Source: Ochotona curzoniae (taxonomy: Eukaryota > Chordata > Mammalia > Lagomorpha > Ochotonidae). From it: a DNA stretch of 64,000 nucleotides. Below the pieces are notes generated by a model. The model was not told the DNA's origin. It searched no databases and saw only the letters and a list, made by a program, of their open reading frames with translations. The stretch lies in assembly GCF_017591425.1 (NCBI RefSeq), contig NW_024465751.1, forward strand, positions 4,402,001 through 4,466,000, written 5' to 3'. The stretch's first letter is position 1. Every line of letters starts with the position of its first letter. Below, in pieces: positions 9,741-21,169 of the stretch. Position numbers and translations under genes: made by a program.

Positions 9741-10649
9741 TCAAACTTCATTCTAAGGTACATGCTGCTTTGATTCCACTCAGTTCAGGAACTACATTGG
9801 AATCAGAGTTTCACAGCATGTGCTCCAGAGGAAGGCTGTAGGCAGCTGGAACAGGCCATAAAGTCATTACATAAGATGATTGTGTCGGTACAACTTATGT
9901 CAATGCCCCCAAGGGTTCCTGGAAAAGGCAGGTCTCTGTCAAGGGACTTGGGGCCATGGACAGGACCTGCCAGTAAGAAGGGACTCCTGGTCTCCCTGAG
10001 CCAAAGGCAGGACCATTCATTTGACCCTCCTTTTTCTGTGCCTCTGGGAAGACCCCAACTCCAAACCTCTTCAATGGCAACAGGCAGCCGGGAACAGCTG
10101 AGAACTGTTGTTAACTTTTGGCAATATCCTGGAATTTCTTCCTTGTGGTTCCTGTGCCCCTGAACTGCTGGGGGCCCCTGACTTGACCTTGAGTTGAACT
10201 TAGCTGAAGGGTCCAGGGCTAGCAGTTGCCTCCTTGTCAGTCCTGATAGCAGCATGAAATTGCCCAATTTTTCTGAGAAAGCTGAAGCTGCCTTTCTAGC
10301 CATTCTGAGATGGGAAGACTATCACACAGGCCGTGTATTCTGCAAATCCATTCATGTTTTTCAAGGGCACGATAGTGCATGAGAAAGTGACCAGATAAGG
10401 CCCTTGTTTTTGTTCACAGACACCCTGTGGAGGTCCCTTCTGAGATAGCAAAGCTCTTGGTAGGGATGAGGTGGAAGGAGGGACCCTTGAGATAAGAGGC
10501 TGGTGGAGGATAATTGTTATTCTCAAAAGAGGAGGCACAAAACATCCGTTCCTGGGGTTTGTCCAAAGGCAACTTTTCATTCATAGAATTGGAGGATGGG
10601 AGTTGCAGCAATTCTAGTCTAAGCACAAGTAGAAAGAGGCCAGGAAAAG
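9741..10649. other. unassigned sequence
   Basis: No family is recognised. A 166-codon minus-strand frame (9803-10303) overlaps a 95-codon plus-strand frame. Neither has recognisable domains or splice sites, so both are judged to be chance. Confidence 0.4.
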
Positions 10650-10790
10650 GGTAGGTGACAAAAAGAGGCCAGGAGAAGAGAAGTGACTTTCTCTAGATCA
10701 CACAGCAAGCCAGGGTAAGGCTCTGTGAATAATTGGGAGCCTTTCCCATGGAATCTGTTGCTTTTCCCACTGTAAGCCACTTAACTCTTG
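10650..10790 (-). mobile_element. MIR SINE remnant
   Basis: GAAGTGACTTTCTCTAGATCACACAGCAAGCCAGGG matches the antisense MIR core (gttaagtgacttgcccaaggtcacacagctagtaag). Confidence 0.7.
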
Positions 10791-10849
10791 GGTCCCTGTA
10801 TCCCTCATCTCCATCTTCTCGTCTCTCTGCTTATGTTTGAGTGCATTGT

Positions 10850-11105
10850 CAAATCCATCATCCATTCACGCATTCCTTTGTGCCTTCACTCATCAACATT
10901 TGTTAAGAATGATAAGGTGACCGAGTACTGCAGGGGGAATGGATGAGGAGTCAGAGGAGGCGTCCAGGTATGGCAGAGCTGGGAGAGAGGCAGAGAGAAG
11001 GCCCTGCACTGGAAGAATGCAGGAAGTGATTGAGGAAGTTAGCTCTTGAACTTACAGCAGGAAAGGGTATGCATTTGCTGAAGAAGAGAACACCTAATTT
11101 AGCAC
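10850..11105 (-). mobile_element. L2 LINE 3' remnant
   Basis: CCATCCATTCACGCATTCC followed by TCACTCATCAACATTTGTTAAG and, further on, GGCAGAGAGAAGGCCCTGCA follows the antisense L2 3' end. It is highly diverged. Confidence 0.6.
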
Positions 11106-11170
11106 AAGATCTCTAGAGACAGTATGGAGCATGGGTTGGAGAGATGAAATGCTGGCATTGAGATGAATTG

Positions 11171-11469
11171 CTTTTTAAAAATTTATTTGTTTGTTTTGGA
11201 AAGGCAGATCTACAGAGAGAAGCAGAGACAGAAATATCTTCCATTGGTTCACTTCCCAAATGGTTGCAATGGCCTGAGCTGAGCTGATCCAAAACCAGGA
11301 TCCAGGAACCCCCTCTGGGTCTCCCATGTGGGTAAAGCATCCCAAGCAGCATCCTCTGCTGCTTTCCTAGGCCATAAGTGGGGGGCGGGAGGGAGGGGTG
11401 TTGGGTGCATGGGAAATGCTGACACTTGCAGGGGAAGGATTAGCCAATTGAGCCCTCACACTGGTTCCT
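11171..11469 (-). mobile_element. C-SINE copy with 10-bp target-site duplication
   Basis: The antisense SINE (TTTTAAAAATTTATTTGTTTG tail; GGTCTCCCATGTGGGTAAAGC core) is flanked by GAGATGAATT at 11160-11169 and 11472-11481. Inside, a GGGGGGCGGGAGGGAGGGG stretch near 11381 replaces part of the usual sequence. Confidence 0.88.
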
Positions 11470-11481
11470 AGGAGATGAATT

Positions 11482-12734
11482 TCAATAGCTGATTATTCTA
11501 GCAAGTCAGCAGGCCATGCTTCGTGTTTCAGAGGTCCGGCTTGGTGGGGAGCATTGTGTGGATGTCAGCACAGGAAGGTCTAGCCCCTTTCCTTAAAGAA
11601 CTTGCCACAGTTGAGGAACACACAGTGTGCTCGAAAAGCACCATAGGCAGCAGGGCTGCCGTGGCCTCATGGTTGCAGCTCTCTGGAGCCTTCACCATTG
11701 TCTTCACGTGGGAAATGATGATGTCAGATCTGCCCTCCTGCTTTGGGAGGCAGTGTGCATACCCCGATAGTTCCTTCCCTGCTATGTGTTGGTGAGAAGT
11801 CATTTCGGCAGAGCTCACACTCAGATCTTCGCTATGGGGGGAGCTGTATTCCTGGGAAGGTGGGGTCAGGAAACAGAAGCAGCCCTGTTGATCCCCAGGG
11901 CTCATGTCCTGGGACAGAGGGGCCGTCAGACAAACACTCCTTCTTTCCCTCACACTCCTGCAGCTCCGGGGTTTGTTGAGAGGGGTGGGCAGTCTCCCTA
12001 TAGAGGCCATGAGTGCCTTCCTAAGCACAGGGGCTTTCTCCCTGGGTGAGTCTGAGGCCCTTGGCAGAGCCCCGCAGGACTTGGCCCTCTCCTTACTCCT
12101 GCTGCTGCTTGTGCCGGGTTACTGGCCGGCCTTTCCCCTGGAGGCTTCCCTGGCTCAGGAACTCCTTCACCATGGGCACACGGAAGAGGGCAGGCACAGT
12201 GTACACTGTGCTTGGCTTTCTGGCTCATTCCTCTTCTGAGGATCTACTAGTAGGTCTTGGGTCAGAAAGTGAGCAGCTATAAGCATTCCAGGTATTCACC
12301 ACCCCTTGTTCACAACAGTCCATCCTTCAGCACCGTTCTCATGCCTGGCCCTTCCTGCAGCCACCCATTGCTACACACCCTGATCGCTGCACGCCTCGGC
12401 CTTGGCCACAGCATCCCATGGCCATCTTCCTCTTTCCCAGGTACTTCTTTTTCTGCAGCCAGTAGGCCCTCTCTGGTCTGAGCTGGTGATTGCCATGGAG
12501 ACGGCAGATGCAGGAGCCTGAAGGGGTTAACATGCCACAGCGCTGTGTTTCGCTAGACTTTGATGATGCGAGGAGCGCCTCTGTTTTTGCAGTTGTGCGT
12601 TTAGACAGCTGCCTTCCTTCAATTCCATTATTATTTTCTGCTGAAGGATTAAGAGCAAACACCCAGCTTTAGAGGCAGTGCTCACACTGAATGCAGCGTA
12701 TCCTGCTTGTGCGTGAGTACACTTCCAACAGTAA
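11482..12734. other. unassigned sequence, GC-richer
   Basis: No repeat or exon can be assigned with confidence. The block 12060-12180 faintly resembles an L2 segment. Frames on both strands overlap extensively (166 codons minus at 11528-12028; 111 codons plus at 11904-12239) with no domain or splice evidence. Confidence 0.35.
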
Positions 12735-12960
12735 CCTGGTGATTAGGAGCAGGATTTTCAGTCCAGACAGTGTTCAAATGCTACCCCTACAGCAAATTAG
12801 CTGTGTGGTTTTGGGCAAGTTACTTAATCTCTCTGTGTCTCAATTTCTTTTTCTGTATTTTGGGAATAATGACGCTTCATGTGGAATATTACCGTGAGGG
12901 ATCAATGAAGTGATACTTGTAAAGCTCTTAGAACTTTACTTAGCATATTCAGTTCTCAAC
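12735..12960 (+). mobile_element. MIR SINE, well preserved
   Basis: It contains AGTGTTCAAATGCTACCCC, then TGTGGTTTTGGGCAAGTTACTTAATCTC, then CAATTTCTTTTTCTGTATTTTGGGAATAATGA, then ATACTTGTAAAGCTCTTAGAAC. This is the MIR core and 3' part in correct order, and the clearest MIR in the window. Confidence 0.88.
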
Positions 12961-13014
12961 AAGAAGTATCTGTTCTAGAAACTTCCATCTTGGCTGAACA
13001 CTTCTGTTGATGGT

Positions 13015-13120
13015 CCTGAATGTGTTTTTGACTTGGCTGCCTCTGTGACTTCAGAGATTCCTTTCCCTTGCCTGGAATGATCTCTCCTTGCTTTTGTCGT
13101 TATCCAAACCTTCCTAACCA
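13015..13120 (+). mobile_element. possible L2 fragment
   Basis: CCTTTCCCTTGCCTGGAATGATCTC resembles the L2 'ttccctctgcctggaatgctcttcc' segment. It is short, so the call is tentative. Confidence 0.4.
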
Positions 13121-13494
13121 CCCGCAGTGAGGAAGCTCAGGAGATGACCCTGGATCTGGGTCAGAGCCTCACGCCTCACTGGAGTCCCGTGGCTGAGTTC
13201 CTCTTTGGTTCAGCTCACCTTTGTTAAGTAGACACAGACATAATAGAGCTCCTGAAAGGGGAACTCTGACATCGTGGAAGGTGTGCAGTTTTATGAATGG
13301 CAGTAGTAGAATGCGCTGACCCTCCCTGTCTTACTTCCCCTCTGAACTCTTGTGGTCAGGATCAATTCCACCATGTGTGTGGACATTCCTTGACCATGGG
13401 GTGCTTGGTGACACCCCCGAATAGGGTGATAAAATGTTTTTGCCTGCTTGGAATGGTTATGAGCATCTTATGGCCATTTAGCTTTCAGATGTGC

Positions 13495-13698
13495 CAGGGG
13501 ACTTCAGAAAATTTATGGTAAGTGCAATTAAAAGATAAATATAGTTTAGTGCAAAAAACCCTCAAAATCCACACATGTAAGGGACCAAAAAGTCCCTTGA
13601 ACATGTTTATGAAAAAACTGTGTGTGAATATCTAACCCTTTATATTTTTTGCATCAAACTCAGCTTCCTTTCAAGTTTTCTGAAGCACTCTTGTATGT
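13495..13698. mobile_element. mariner-like MITE with long terminal inverted repeats, copy 1
   Basis: The left end GGGGACTTCAGAAAATTTATGG is matched by the inverted right end (read on the minus strand: GAGTGCTTCAGAAAACTTG). The inverted similarity runs inward about 60 bp on each side, to AGTGCAAAAAACC and, on the other strand, GATGCAAAAAATA. Two more copies lie at 43483-43687 and 63067-63197. There is no transposase, so it is non-autonomous. The family name is not known to me. Confidence 0.75.
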
Positions 13699-14966
13699 AG
13701 GATTTTCATCACTGCATGGAGGATTCCTTGAGGGAAGCTCTTCACAGACATCCCTAGCTTGATGCAAGTTTAATGAGCCTGCCCTCCATGCTAGGAGCTT
13801 GGGAGGCAAGCGCTGCTGTTGTCCAGGACTTCATGGGCTTTGTCTGAGGTCATGGTCCTGGTGCAGCCTGGGACTTTGATGCCACCATATGCATATTAGT
13901 CTTCCACCTTTTGTGTCTTTTGATGCCAGACTCTTCTATTCTACCTTGGATTTTCCCCGTCGACCAGCTGTGAGGCAGACTTGAGTCATGAGCTTTTGCA
14001 GGATCCTTCTCAGAACCAGCGTGGTGCTCACTGCACATCTCTGTGCTTCATCTGCTTCTCTGTGAGGGCTTGAGTCTAGCAATGTGTTTTGAGAAATACC
14101 TCAACGGCCCTATGCTCTGGACATTTCCTCATCTGAGATAAGACTTGAATGTTGGGTCTGAGGAAGACAGGGGAAGCCCAGCTGAGCAGAAAACTTTCCC
14201 AGAACGGACAGAGACTGGGCTGCCCCGGTGCTGATGGAGGCCAAGTTCACTCCCAGAGGAGGAGCTGATGGCATTACCCTGCAGCCTGGCTTTTGTGCTT
14301 TGCCATCCCATGGACCTTCTGGGAAGTTCAGGAACTAAACTGCCCCTCTGGAGAGGACTTGGTGCTCTGAGTCCTGGCACTGGGGCTGGGTGCATCAGGC
14401 TGATGGAGCGACAGACGCCAGGCAGAAGTCAGAGGTTGAAGGTCCAAGATTCTGTCCTTGGCTGTCAGTGTCTCATTGTTTCTTTGGTCCTCAGTTTTTT
14501 GCCTAGGAAGTAAGTAAGTTCTATTATTGGGTTTCAAATTTGTTTTAGAAAACAATGGGAATTCATTTTACCCAAAAAAGAATGATACCCATATTCCTAG
14601 CTGATATGACAGACAAGAAAATCAGCTTCATGGAAAGGAGTTTGCACCAACCGGAATGCTGAACCCAGATCTCTCCAGTCATCCCTCCTGCCATGCCCAC
14701 GGATTTATGTACCACTGTGTCAGCCTTGGACCTGTGCAGGGTCCGTCTGCCTGCTTCTGTGATTCTCCTCATGATGAAAGGGAGGAAGAACAGCTTCAGT
14801 GTTGGGGCTAAAGGTCAAAGATCTGACTATATAACATCACTGCAGACCAATCAGAGAGGACCCTGTTCACCATGCTAGGTGAATGTTAGTCCTGCTCTTG
14901 CATCAAAGTCAGCTGGGAAATGTTTTCTTCCTTAGAGATAAGGTTGTACTCTTTTGAAAACAGATG
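13699..14966. other. unassigned sequence
   Basis: No repeat or exon is recognised. Short frames occur on both strands without context. Confidence 0.4.
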
Positions 14967-14967
14967 C

Positions 14968-15280
14968 TATTATTTATTTTTATCTGAGAGAGAGGGAAGA
15001 GGATGGAGGGGAGAGAGGGATTAATTTTCCAACTGCCAGTCCACTCAACAATTGTCTGTACACAGCCGGACCTGAGCCAGGCTAAGGCCAGCAGCGAGGA
15101 ATGCAGTCTGAGTCTCCCACATGGGTAGCAGGAACCCGAGGCATCACCTGTGGTCTTTGAGGTATGCCTTAGCAGGGAGGTGGGCTTGGCAGTAAAATAG
15201 GACTTGCAGTCAGGCGCTCTGAATTGGGGCGTGGGCATGTCTACTGATGTTTTAACTGCTGGTCCACAGCTCACCCTGTG
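14968..15280 (-). mobile_element. C-SINE copy, older
   Basis: The antisense SINE has a GAGAGAGAGGGAAGAGG purine segment, CCGGACCTGAGCCAGGCT in its core and TCTCCCACATGGGTAGCAGG. Its 5' part is degraded (TTTTAACTGCTGGTCCACAGC). Confidence 0.85.
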
Positions 15281-15619
15281 GAATGTTTTCAGAATATGCT
15301 CTTAGGATTCCATGAGCTTTCCCTACACTGCAGTTTTGGGCAATTATTCTGAAAAAAAAAGTGTATAGGAATTAGATAGGGCACCTTTCCCCACCGCCCA
15401 GCAAATATGCCATCAACTCCCGATCAAAGTGATAAAGTCTTGATTCTGGCATGTTGGAGGAGATGGGCGGTGGGGAAATGGGCAGAATGAGGAGGGCGAT
15501 GAGTGTCCTGGCCGTGGACAAAGGCAGGACAAAGATGACAGACGTGGGCGGTAGAGATGCTTATACTGAGATCGAGTCTATGGCTTGAAGACACGTCTAC
15601 ACCGTGAAGTAGATATGTG

Positions 15620-15885
15620 TTAGTGTAATGAATTCTCTCCCTGTCGTGGGGCTGGAGACCGAGGTCCAGGCTTCTGGGCCACCCCCGCCTGTCTGCTTTG
15701 CCTTTGCTGTGGAGGCCCTGGGCGTTGTTCATCTTGTGGTAACTTCTCGCTCCACCTGCATCTTCAGGTGTTTAGGTTTAGTGGTAAGTTGCATAATCCA
15801 AGATCATCTCCGTCTTCACTCCCCCTAGTTATACCTGCATAAATCCTCTTCTCAAATAATGTCACATTCATAAGCTCTGAGAAGC
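15620..15885 (-). mobile_element. MaLR/MLT1-type solo LTR fragment
   Basis: The pattern ATTCTCTCCCTGTCGTGGGGCTGGAGACCGAGGTCC is the antisense MLT1 'attctctcacagttctggaggc...' segment. It is followed by CTCCGTCTTCACTCCC and AATAATGTCACATTCATAAGC, corresponding to 'tctccgtcttcacatgg' and 'aataaggtcacattcacagg' in the same order. No internal retroviral genes are present. Confidence 0.65.
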
Positions 15886-15944
15886 CACCATTTGATGCAG
15901 CTGAAGGTGTCATTAACCCCAATGTAGAATTCAGGAATCTTGGT

Positions 15945-16050
15945 TCAAACCAGGGAGGCAGCTTGCCCTGGCCACCTAGCTCGTAGGTGGTAAAGCTGGG
16001 ACTCTATCTCAGGCTTGCTTTGTGTCCTGTCAGCCAAAGAGCATTGTGGA
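15945..16050 (-). mobile_element. possible MIR remnant
   Basis: CCACCTAGCTCGTAGGTGGTAAAGCTGGGACTC resembles the antisense MIR 'cacacagctagtaagtggcagagctgggattc'. Confidence 0.55.
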
Positions 16051-17008
16051 GTAAGGCCCAGGGTGTGTAGGCCAAGAAGTCATGGGCGAGTAATTAGGCA
16101 GCGAACTTGCAAAACTCTAACTTGCCTGCAGAGGGTGCTCAATGTCTGTGTCATAGAGGGCATCGCTTCCTGGTCTTGATCTGCACTTTAAGGGGTGGTG
16201 ACTTATCTGTCTCATCTATAGCACAGTGCAGAAAGCGGAATTGGCTGCTTGTAGAAGGATACTTCCTATATGTCCCCATGCTTCTGTAGTATTCCTATTT
16301 AACAGTTTGTGACAGTGTATAGATGCTAAGGAGGGGGTGAGCTTCGCCTGAGGACTTCAGCTTCCTGCTTTCCCTTCTTGCAGTAGCTGCAGTCCACTTG
16401 AGGGATGGCAGTCAGCTGCACCGCCTTGGTGTTTTAATGTAAATGAGGGCTAACCAAGCTTTCCGCGCAGATCCCATAAGGTGTTTCTGTGCTTTGTTGA
16501 TTTAGAAGGGTCTGATCTGAAGGTGGGAGGAAGTACAAGATAAAATTTCCAAGATCCTTAAGCCCGAGGGTTTTATAAAATGACTTAATCACATTATACG
16601 GCCCTGGATTTTGGCACGTCTTGAACTGTAGGGCAACAGAGACGGGACAATCATGCTCTCTTACTTGGATTAAAATGAGAAATATTTTGCTGAAACTTCA
16701 ATCAGGAGGGGGGAGGTTAGACAAAAATCCCTTTGTGATGTCAAGGAATGTGTTTCGTGGGAATAGGATCTGAGACAGACTTCTCAGAGGAGAGGCAGCG
16801 AAGGGAGAGGACCTTGGAGCTAAGGGCAGAACTAAAGCTGATGAGATGTTTTGGCACAAAGGAATGTTACCACTGCAGCTGCAAAAAAACTGCAATGGTG
16901 ACCTGCAGGTGCAGCCGTCCCCTCTTATCTGCAGTTCCAGTCTTGATCCACTGTGGCCCAATATTATTAAATGAGAAATTTGAGAAATACATACTACATA
17001 GCTTATTC
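16051..17008. other. single-copy sequence, possible conserved noncoding block
   Basis: No repeat is recognised. The part 16430-16710 has balanced composition, intact CpGs and AT-rich homeodomain-like words (TTAATG, TAAATG, AATCAC) but no open frame. It reads like retained noncoding sequence rather than decayed transposon. Confidence 0.35.
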
Positions 17009-17112
17009 TTATAGGTTTATTTATTTGAAAGACAGAGTTACAAAGAGATGGGGAGAAGAACGAAAGTGTGTACGTGTGTGTGTGTATATGTGTGTGTGTG
17101 AGTGAGGGAGGG

Positions 17113-17171
<59 letters not shown>

Positions 17172-17393
17172 TTCTTTTACTGGTCCATTCTCCTAATGGC
17201 TGCAGCAGGGGTGGGCCAGGATGAAGGCAGGAACCTGGAGCTGCATTCTGGTCTTGCACTTGGATGGTAAGGACCCATACACAGGGGACATCTTTTGCTG
17301 CTTTTCTGGGTGCATTAGGACAAGGCTGGATCAGAAGAGGAGCAACTGGAACTCAAACCAGTGGGGGCTTAACCCACCGTGCCCCAACACCAG
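17009..17393 (-). mobile_element. C-SINE copy carrying a large GT/GA microsatellite
   Basis: The antisense SINE starts with GGTTTATTTATTTGAAAGACAGAGTTAC, is interrupted by about 100 bp of simple repeat, resumes at TTTTACTGGTCCATTCTCC and runs to CCGTGCCCCAACACCAG. The microsatellite sits exactly in the pyrimidine-rich segment upstream of the SINE tail. Confidence 0.85.
17068..17168. repeat. compound (GT)n-(GA)n microsatellite
   Basis: An imperfect GT tract (about 17070-17100) is followed by a short purine stretch and then an uninterrupted GA tract of roughly 50 bp (about 17116-17167). Confidence 0.95.
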
Positions 17394-18428
17394 ACCTTAC
17401 CCAATTTGTTTTGAGTCTAGAATTTGGAACCAGAAAGACCAGGGCTAGGTTTGTCCACTTTCACTTCCCAGCTTGATAACTGCACTTCTCTCTTGAGTGT
17501 GTAGGGGCAGATTAGAAGAGCGAAGCATGGAAGACAGCACAGTGCTTGATCCCTGTGTCATGCAGGAATCCTTGTCATCTTCGCGGATGCTCGGGGACAG
17601 CTCTAGGTTGGGGTAGGAGAGTCCTTGAGCTATTAAATAAGGAACACTTTGAGGACTTGAAAATGCAAGATGGTTATATCTTGCTATGTTTTCTCAAAGC
17701 AGCACACAGTCGAGGCTTGGTGGAATGCCAGAAGGTCCTTCTTTCCAGTGACCGTGGGTCCCTGCAGGTGTTGGGATGCCCCTGCCTCCCGACTTCCCTT
17801 TGCTCACTGCCCACAGAGAGGACATCTCCAGGGCCTCAGAAGCACACTCGGAAGGCAGGAATTCTCAATCTGGGAGTGGCTTTGCCTTTTGAGTGACGAG
17901 GCCATGCTGTTGAGTCACCCAGCCACTCCTTTTCCCTTCCTGAGCAGTTCTCTAAATTCCTAGGATGTGATCAGTTGACCAAACCAACTTCAGGATGGAT
18001 TTGCAAGAATGATGTGTCTGGAATCTCAATAAAGGACTCGCAGGATGTGGAAAAATCAAATTCCAAGTTTTTCAATTTTCTTTTTCTTTCTGTGCTCTGA
18101 AAAGGCCACCCTTGTTAGGTAAGGGGCATAGAAGCACTCCAAGTTGAAAGAAGTGAAGTTTTGGACAAGAACACAAACTGAGATTTGATGTGTAAGAGGC
18201 ACACACTCGGCTGATCTTAATGGAATGGGCACAAGAGGAACCGAGCACAACCACCTTCAGCGTGCTTGGGTGGGCTCATCGGGAGCACTGATCCCTCACA
18301 CTAGGCCAGCTCCCAATTCACTGTGAAACTGAGCAAACTGCCCAACTTCTCAGGAAGCCAGTTTCCCTGTTTCTAAAATTAGCCAGGCAGAGTTTCCTTC
18401 CCTATTTCTAATTCTTTGATATGTGTAT
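17394..18428. other. unassigned sequence
   Basis: No family is recognised. A CAATAAAGG motif at 18027-18035 could act as a polyadenylation signal, but no upstream exon is visible. Confidence 0.4.
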
Positions 18429-18761
18429 TTTAAAATGCTTATTTAGAAAATGTTTATTTGTATTCCTTTGGGAGCTGGGGGTGGGGGGAGATGGAGAGAC
18501 AGATAGATAACTATTTGAATGGTTCCTGCTGATTCACTCCCCGAATGCTCACACAACAGCTGGGCTTAGTCAAGCTGAAACCAGGACCCTGGAATTCTAC
18601 CTGGGTCTCCCCCACGTGTCACAGGGACCCACTCGAGCCGTCATTTGCAGTCTCTCAGCGTGTGCATTGGTAGGAAACTGCATTGGAACCAGTAGGCACT
18701 CTGATATGGGGTGCAGGTTTCCCAAGATGCAGCTTAACCCACTGCACTCCATGCCTACCCC
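18429..18761 (-). mobile_element. C-SINE copy, older subfamily
   Basis: The antisense SINE contains GATTCACTCCCCGAATGCTC, GAAACCAGGACCC and GGTCTCCCCCACGTG, and ends ACTGCACTCCATGCCTACCCC. GTATTTTA occurs just before and just after (18425-18432 and 18765-18772), a probable target-site duplication. Confidence 0.85.
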
Positions 18762-18894
18762 AGAGTATTTTAGAGTGCTAGGAAAATCCACCCTTGATAG
18801 ATTCATGATAGAATTCCCGGGAATTTCTTATGTTTCTATAGTCCCTCATTATTTCATTGTTGTTAAACCCTATTGAAAGTAGGCACAGCAAGCA

Positions 18895-19010
18895 GTGTAT
18901 CTCAGTCATATGAATTAGGAAGCTGAGGCTCAGATAAACCATGTGACGAAGCTGTGGTATTCTTGCTGGTGTATGGAGGACATAAGCATACCACCCAGAT
19001 CCTCTGACAT
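18895..19010 (-). mobile_element. possible MIR remnant
   Basis: AGGAAGCTGAGGCTCAGATAAACCATGTGACGAAGC resembles the antisense MIR 'gaggaaactgaggctcagagaggttaagtgactt'. Confidence 0.55.
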
Positions 19011-20137
19011 CTTTCCGGTTTTGACATGATCAATCTTTGGCCCAGCACAAAGCTCATGTCCACCAGAGGCGACAGAGTCTTCTGAACTGTGGTCTGGCCT
19101 CAGGCGGCTTCTGGTTGGCAGCTGGTATTTAGTTTGTAATACAGTGTACTATCTGCGTAAACACAGGTTTCCCAGGTGGATCCTAGAACCGGGCTTGCAA
19201 ACAAAATGTGGGTATGATGACTACTTGTCTGCCTTTCCCTTCCCATCTTTATAATTGGTATTATGATATGGCATGCTTAGTAGATTCAGCACAGGGGTTC
19301 TTTCGTCCTTTGAGCAAGTGTTCATGGGACTTCTGCATTTGTCACAAATGGTGTCATATGGGGGCACTGAGTGATTAGAGGTTGATCATAGTGTATTGCT
19401 ATGTGAAACAGATGAAGCAAAATAGCATTGTACATGCTCATTTTTGCATATAATGCAAAACGAGGTAGAAAGGGGACACTGCAAGCTTTGTGTTTTCTTC
19501 CTTTTCTTCTTTTGTTTAAATATCTGTAGTGACTATATGTATTAATGTCATTCTTTGAAAGGTGTAAAGGTGATGATTCTGTTTGGGAACAGGCTAGATA
19601 GCGACCTTACATCCAGGAGGCTGTGGGATAGACTGAGTCCCCATATTTTTGCAACACGGATTTTGGAGCAGCTGTTAATGAACCCTCTATTTGTTTGATG
19701 AAGACAGCTACAACCTTCACCAAAGGAGCCTGTGGATTGGTGGAGCTGAGGGTGCTGCTGCCAAGCATGGTGGGGGCCGGGACTCCGCATCTGCTGTCCA
19801 CTCTTGCCAAGCAGCTGTGTTCCGAGCAGGTGGCATGATGACACTCACCTGCAGGAAATGGAAAGAGGGGGTAGTGACAAAGGGCTTACGGTTCCCTGGT
19901 TCACTCCAACAGGTGGGCCTGCCAGTCAAGGCAGGGTTGGAGCAATGTAAAGTGGGTGTCTGTTGCTCTCTGTCAGCAGTGTGCACGGGTGGCCCAGCTG
20001 TTGGATGAGCCTGTGGACAGGATGCTGTCACAATCTGGCCAAGAACCCACAGTTCCCGGGCTCAGGACTTGCAACACACAATCCTGATGAGAATTTCCCC
20101 CGTAAAGCATGTGGTGGGGCTGGAGAAAGAGAAAGAC
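19011..20137. other. unassigned sequence
   Basis: No repeat or exon is recognised. Overlapping frames of about 100 codons on both strands (19548-20031) look like chance. Confidence 0.4.
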
Positions 20138-20197
20138 ACACACACACACACACACATACACACACACACACAGACACACACACACACACACACACAG
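20138..20197. repeat. (CA)n microsatellite
   Basis: About 60 bp of CA dinucleotides with three interruptions (TA or GA). It explains the threonine/histidine and cysteine/valine runs of the local frames. Confidence 0.97.
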
Positions 20198-21169
20198 TCA
20201 CTGACAGAGACAGTGGTGCGTCCACTCAGAGAGGCATCAGCAGAACACAGATGGTGACTCTGGGTATGTTTCTGTCACAGTTCTCTGAGCTTTGTTAAAA
20301 TCAGAGAGGAATCCCTTGCATTGCTGTGGGTGAACAGTGGTGCTCCCAAATTGGCAAGAGAACATTGCTTCATTTACAGATCTACTTTCTAATTGCAACC
20401 GTTGGATTTTGGTGCATTTCCTTTTATGGTTGATTCTTGCTTGGTGGCAGGTGATCATATTTTCCCCTTTCAGAACCTACAGTGTTCTGAACATACATGG
20501 ATTTGAGGGATCTGAAAGGATCACTTAAAAGGCTGTTAGCAACACAGTTATTGTGTGGTGGAAATGGCTAGCACTGGTAAAGTGTGATGTGAACAACTGA
20601 TTCTGAACCATGTTGTTCTTCTCTTGCCTGGGAGATGAGAGACTATTCTCATGGTCTCATGCACAAATAGGATGAACATCAGCCAGTGGCTCCCCAAACT
20701 CAAATCGGGTGTCTGTTTTCTAGCCCAGTGTCTCTGACTTGGGATATCTGCAGGACCGGGACTTCAGAGTCGGAATCCCAGGGGACCCTGGAGTCTGCAT
20801 GGTGGGAACTGCTCCGCACACAAATCCTTCACTGTCCCTGAGCCTCCTTATTTAGAATGTTGAGGAATGGAGTGTCTAGCTAACAGGATGCATCATATCC
20901 TCTGTGCGCCCAAGGGAAAAAAAAACAAAGAAAAAGGAGCAAATCCTTGCAAGTGAATGGTTTGACATTTTTTTCTGGCTAAAAATGTTTGCTGGGGTTG
21001 GGTGAGTGGTGCAGGACAGTGGGCTCTGGATGACCAGGTTGTCACTGCAGGTCCAGCCTGGCATGGCTTGGATTCAGGGAGCGGAAGCAGGTGCTGGCAG
21101 ACACTCTACAAGCCGGCCTGGTGAAGAGTTCCTGTTTATGGATGCAACAATGCATGCGGTTGAGCAGGA
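20198..21169. other. unassigned sequence
   Basis: No family is recognised with confidence. Confidence 0.4.

Noticed and set aside
11528..12028. 166-codon minus-strand frame in a GC-rich stretch
   Set aside because: Two plus-strand frames overlap it over the same bases and the translation has no motif; open frames are expected by chance where stop codons are rare.
12060..12180. Possible coding exon or L2 segment
   Set aside because: Weak L2-like similarity and weak coding texture at once; neither is strong enough to assert.
17068..17168. CRISPR-like or satellite array suggested by regular repetition
   Set aside because: It is a plain dinucleotide microsatellite in a SINE; no spacer-repeat structure exists anywhere in the window and the genome is mammalian.
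18027..18035. AATAAA polyadenylation signal
   Set aside because: There is no associated exon or downstream GU-rich element; AATAAA is frequent by chance and in SINE tails.
19057..19080. CTCF-like motif (CCACCAGAGGCGAC)
   Set aside because: One base short of the canonical core spacing; a single degenerate match in 64 kb is expected by chance.
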